Of a DNA stretch of 5,747 nt, positions 5,495 to 5,747 are shown piece by piece. Below the pieces are notes generated by a model. It was given only the letters and a program-made list of their open reading frames with translations. It ran no database searches and was not told where the DNA came from. Every line of letters begins with the position of its first letter. The first letter of the stretch is position 1. Origin of the DNA: Bacteroidota bacterium (GTDB taxonomy: Bacteria > Bacteroidota > Bacteroidia > B-17B0 > Aurantibacillaceae); assembly GCA_025360565.1 (NCBI GenBank), contig JANYBY010000163.1, positions 1-5,747 on the forward strand, in the 5' to 3' direction. The position numbers and the translations under genes were made by a program.

Positions 5495-5747
5495 ATGAAA
5501 ATTGGTTTTTTAAATACCGGATTCCCTAAAATTACCCTTGTATTTGCATTGGTTATTGTAGTGGTAATTGCCAATGTTGGTTTTAACTATTACATCATTT
5601 CAAAAAACAAAGCTCGTATCGCCGAAATGACAGAGGTGATCAATCCATACATTGAAGCACTCACAGAATTTAATTCTATAGTTACCGAATCAAAAATGTA
5701 TTCAACCAACTGGGTATATCTTCAAAATAATATTGAGGATAAAAAAA
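5495..5747 (+). CDS. N-terminus of membrane-anchored sensor-like protein, 3' end outside window
   Basis: 84 residues are visible. A short cytoplasmic start (MKIGFLNTGFPK) precedes one transmembrane helix at about residues 13-35 (TLVFALVIVVVIANVGF). A polar, probably helical segment follows (ISKNKARIAEMTEVINPYIEALTEF), ending with ESKMYSTNWVYLQNNIEDKK. This layout and the SKM-x3-NWVY region resemble the four-helix periplasmic sensing domain of Bacteroidota HAMP-type sensor proteins such as histidine kinases, but no output domain is in the window. The ATG at 5495 is chosen; an in-frame GTG at 5459 would add 12 residues and is less likely because they are polar and precede an already normal membrane anchor. 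It is divergent from the receptor operon across 129 bp. The sensor role rests on general resemblance and on its neighbours. Confidence 0.6.
   Translation, partial: MKIGFLNTGFPKITLVFALVIVVVIANVGFNYYIISKNKARIAEMTEVINPYIEALTEFNSIVTESKMYSTNWVYLQNNIEDKK

Overview
The window looks like a stretch of a Bacteroidota (Bacteroidetes) chromosome. The protein sequences are of Bacteroidota style (PheT beginning MKISYNWLK, a TonB-dependent receptor of the YfiR-linked type, a Bacteroidota-type REP-associated tyrosine transposase). The DNA is AT-rich, starts lack Shine-Dalgarno sequences, and promoter-like TAnnTTTG motifs are present. Genus cannot be told from this sequence.

Layout. Positions 1-1892 (minus strand) hold the first ~630 codons of pheT, the beta subunit of phenylalanyl-tRNA synthetase; the 3' end lies outside the window. 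Positions 1893-2732 form an inserted-looking unit. It holds a complete 202-residue RAYT-type HUH/Y1 transposase gene (2060-2668, minus), enclosed by two near-identical 31-nt perfect hairpins (1930-1960 and 2697-2727). A third, decayed 31-nt hairpin (2027-2057) sits just past the transposase stop. A 9-bp direct repeat lies outside the hairpins on both sides. Positions 2733-5365 (minus) hold a two-gene operon: a TonB-dependent outer-membrane receptor (GTG start) followed, with a 4-bp TTGA overlap, by a periplasmic YfiR/DUF4154 protein (TTG start). Positions 5366-5494 are a divergent intergenic region with a 27-bp imperfect dyad and a TAnnTTTG promoter motif. From 5495 (plus) a membrane-anchored protein begins and runs off the window; it looks like the N-terminus of a sensor protein.

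How the parts may work together. The receptor, the YfiR-like protein and the divergent membrane protein place one component each in the outer membrane, periplasm and inner membrane. This recalls the YfiB-YfiR-YfiN signalling chain of Pseudomonas, with a TonB receptor as the outer-membrane partner. That reading is inference from neighbourhood and family. The RAYT unit is probably unrelated to this module, but its hairpins lie exactly where the operon ends and where the pheT promoter is expected, so it may have altered termination and initiation there.

The best candidates for something little described are the RAYT-hairpin unit in a Bacteroidota background and the receptor/YfiR/sensor module.
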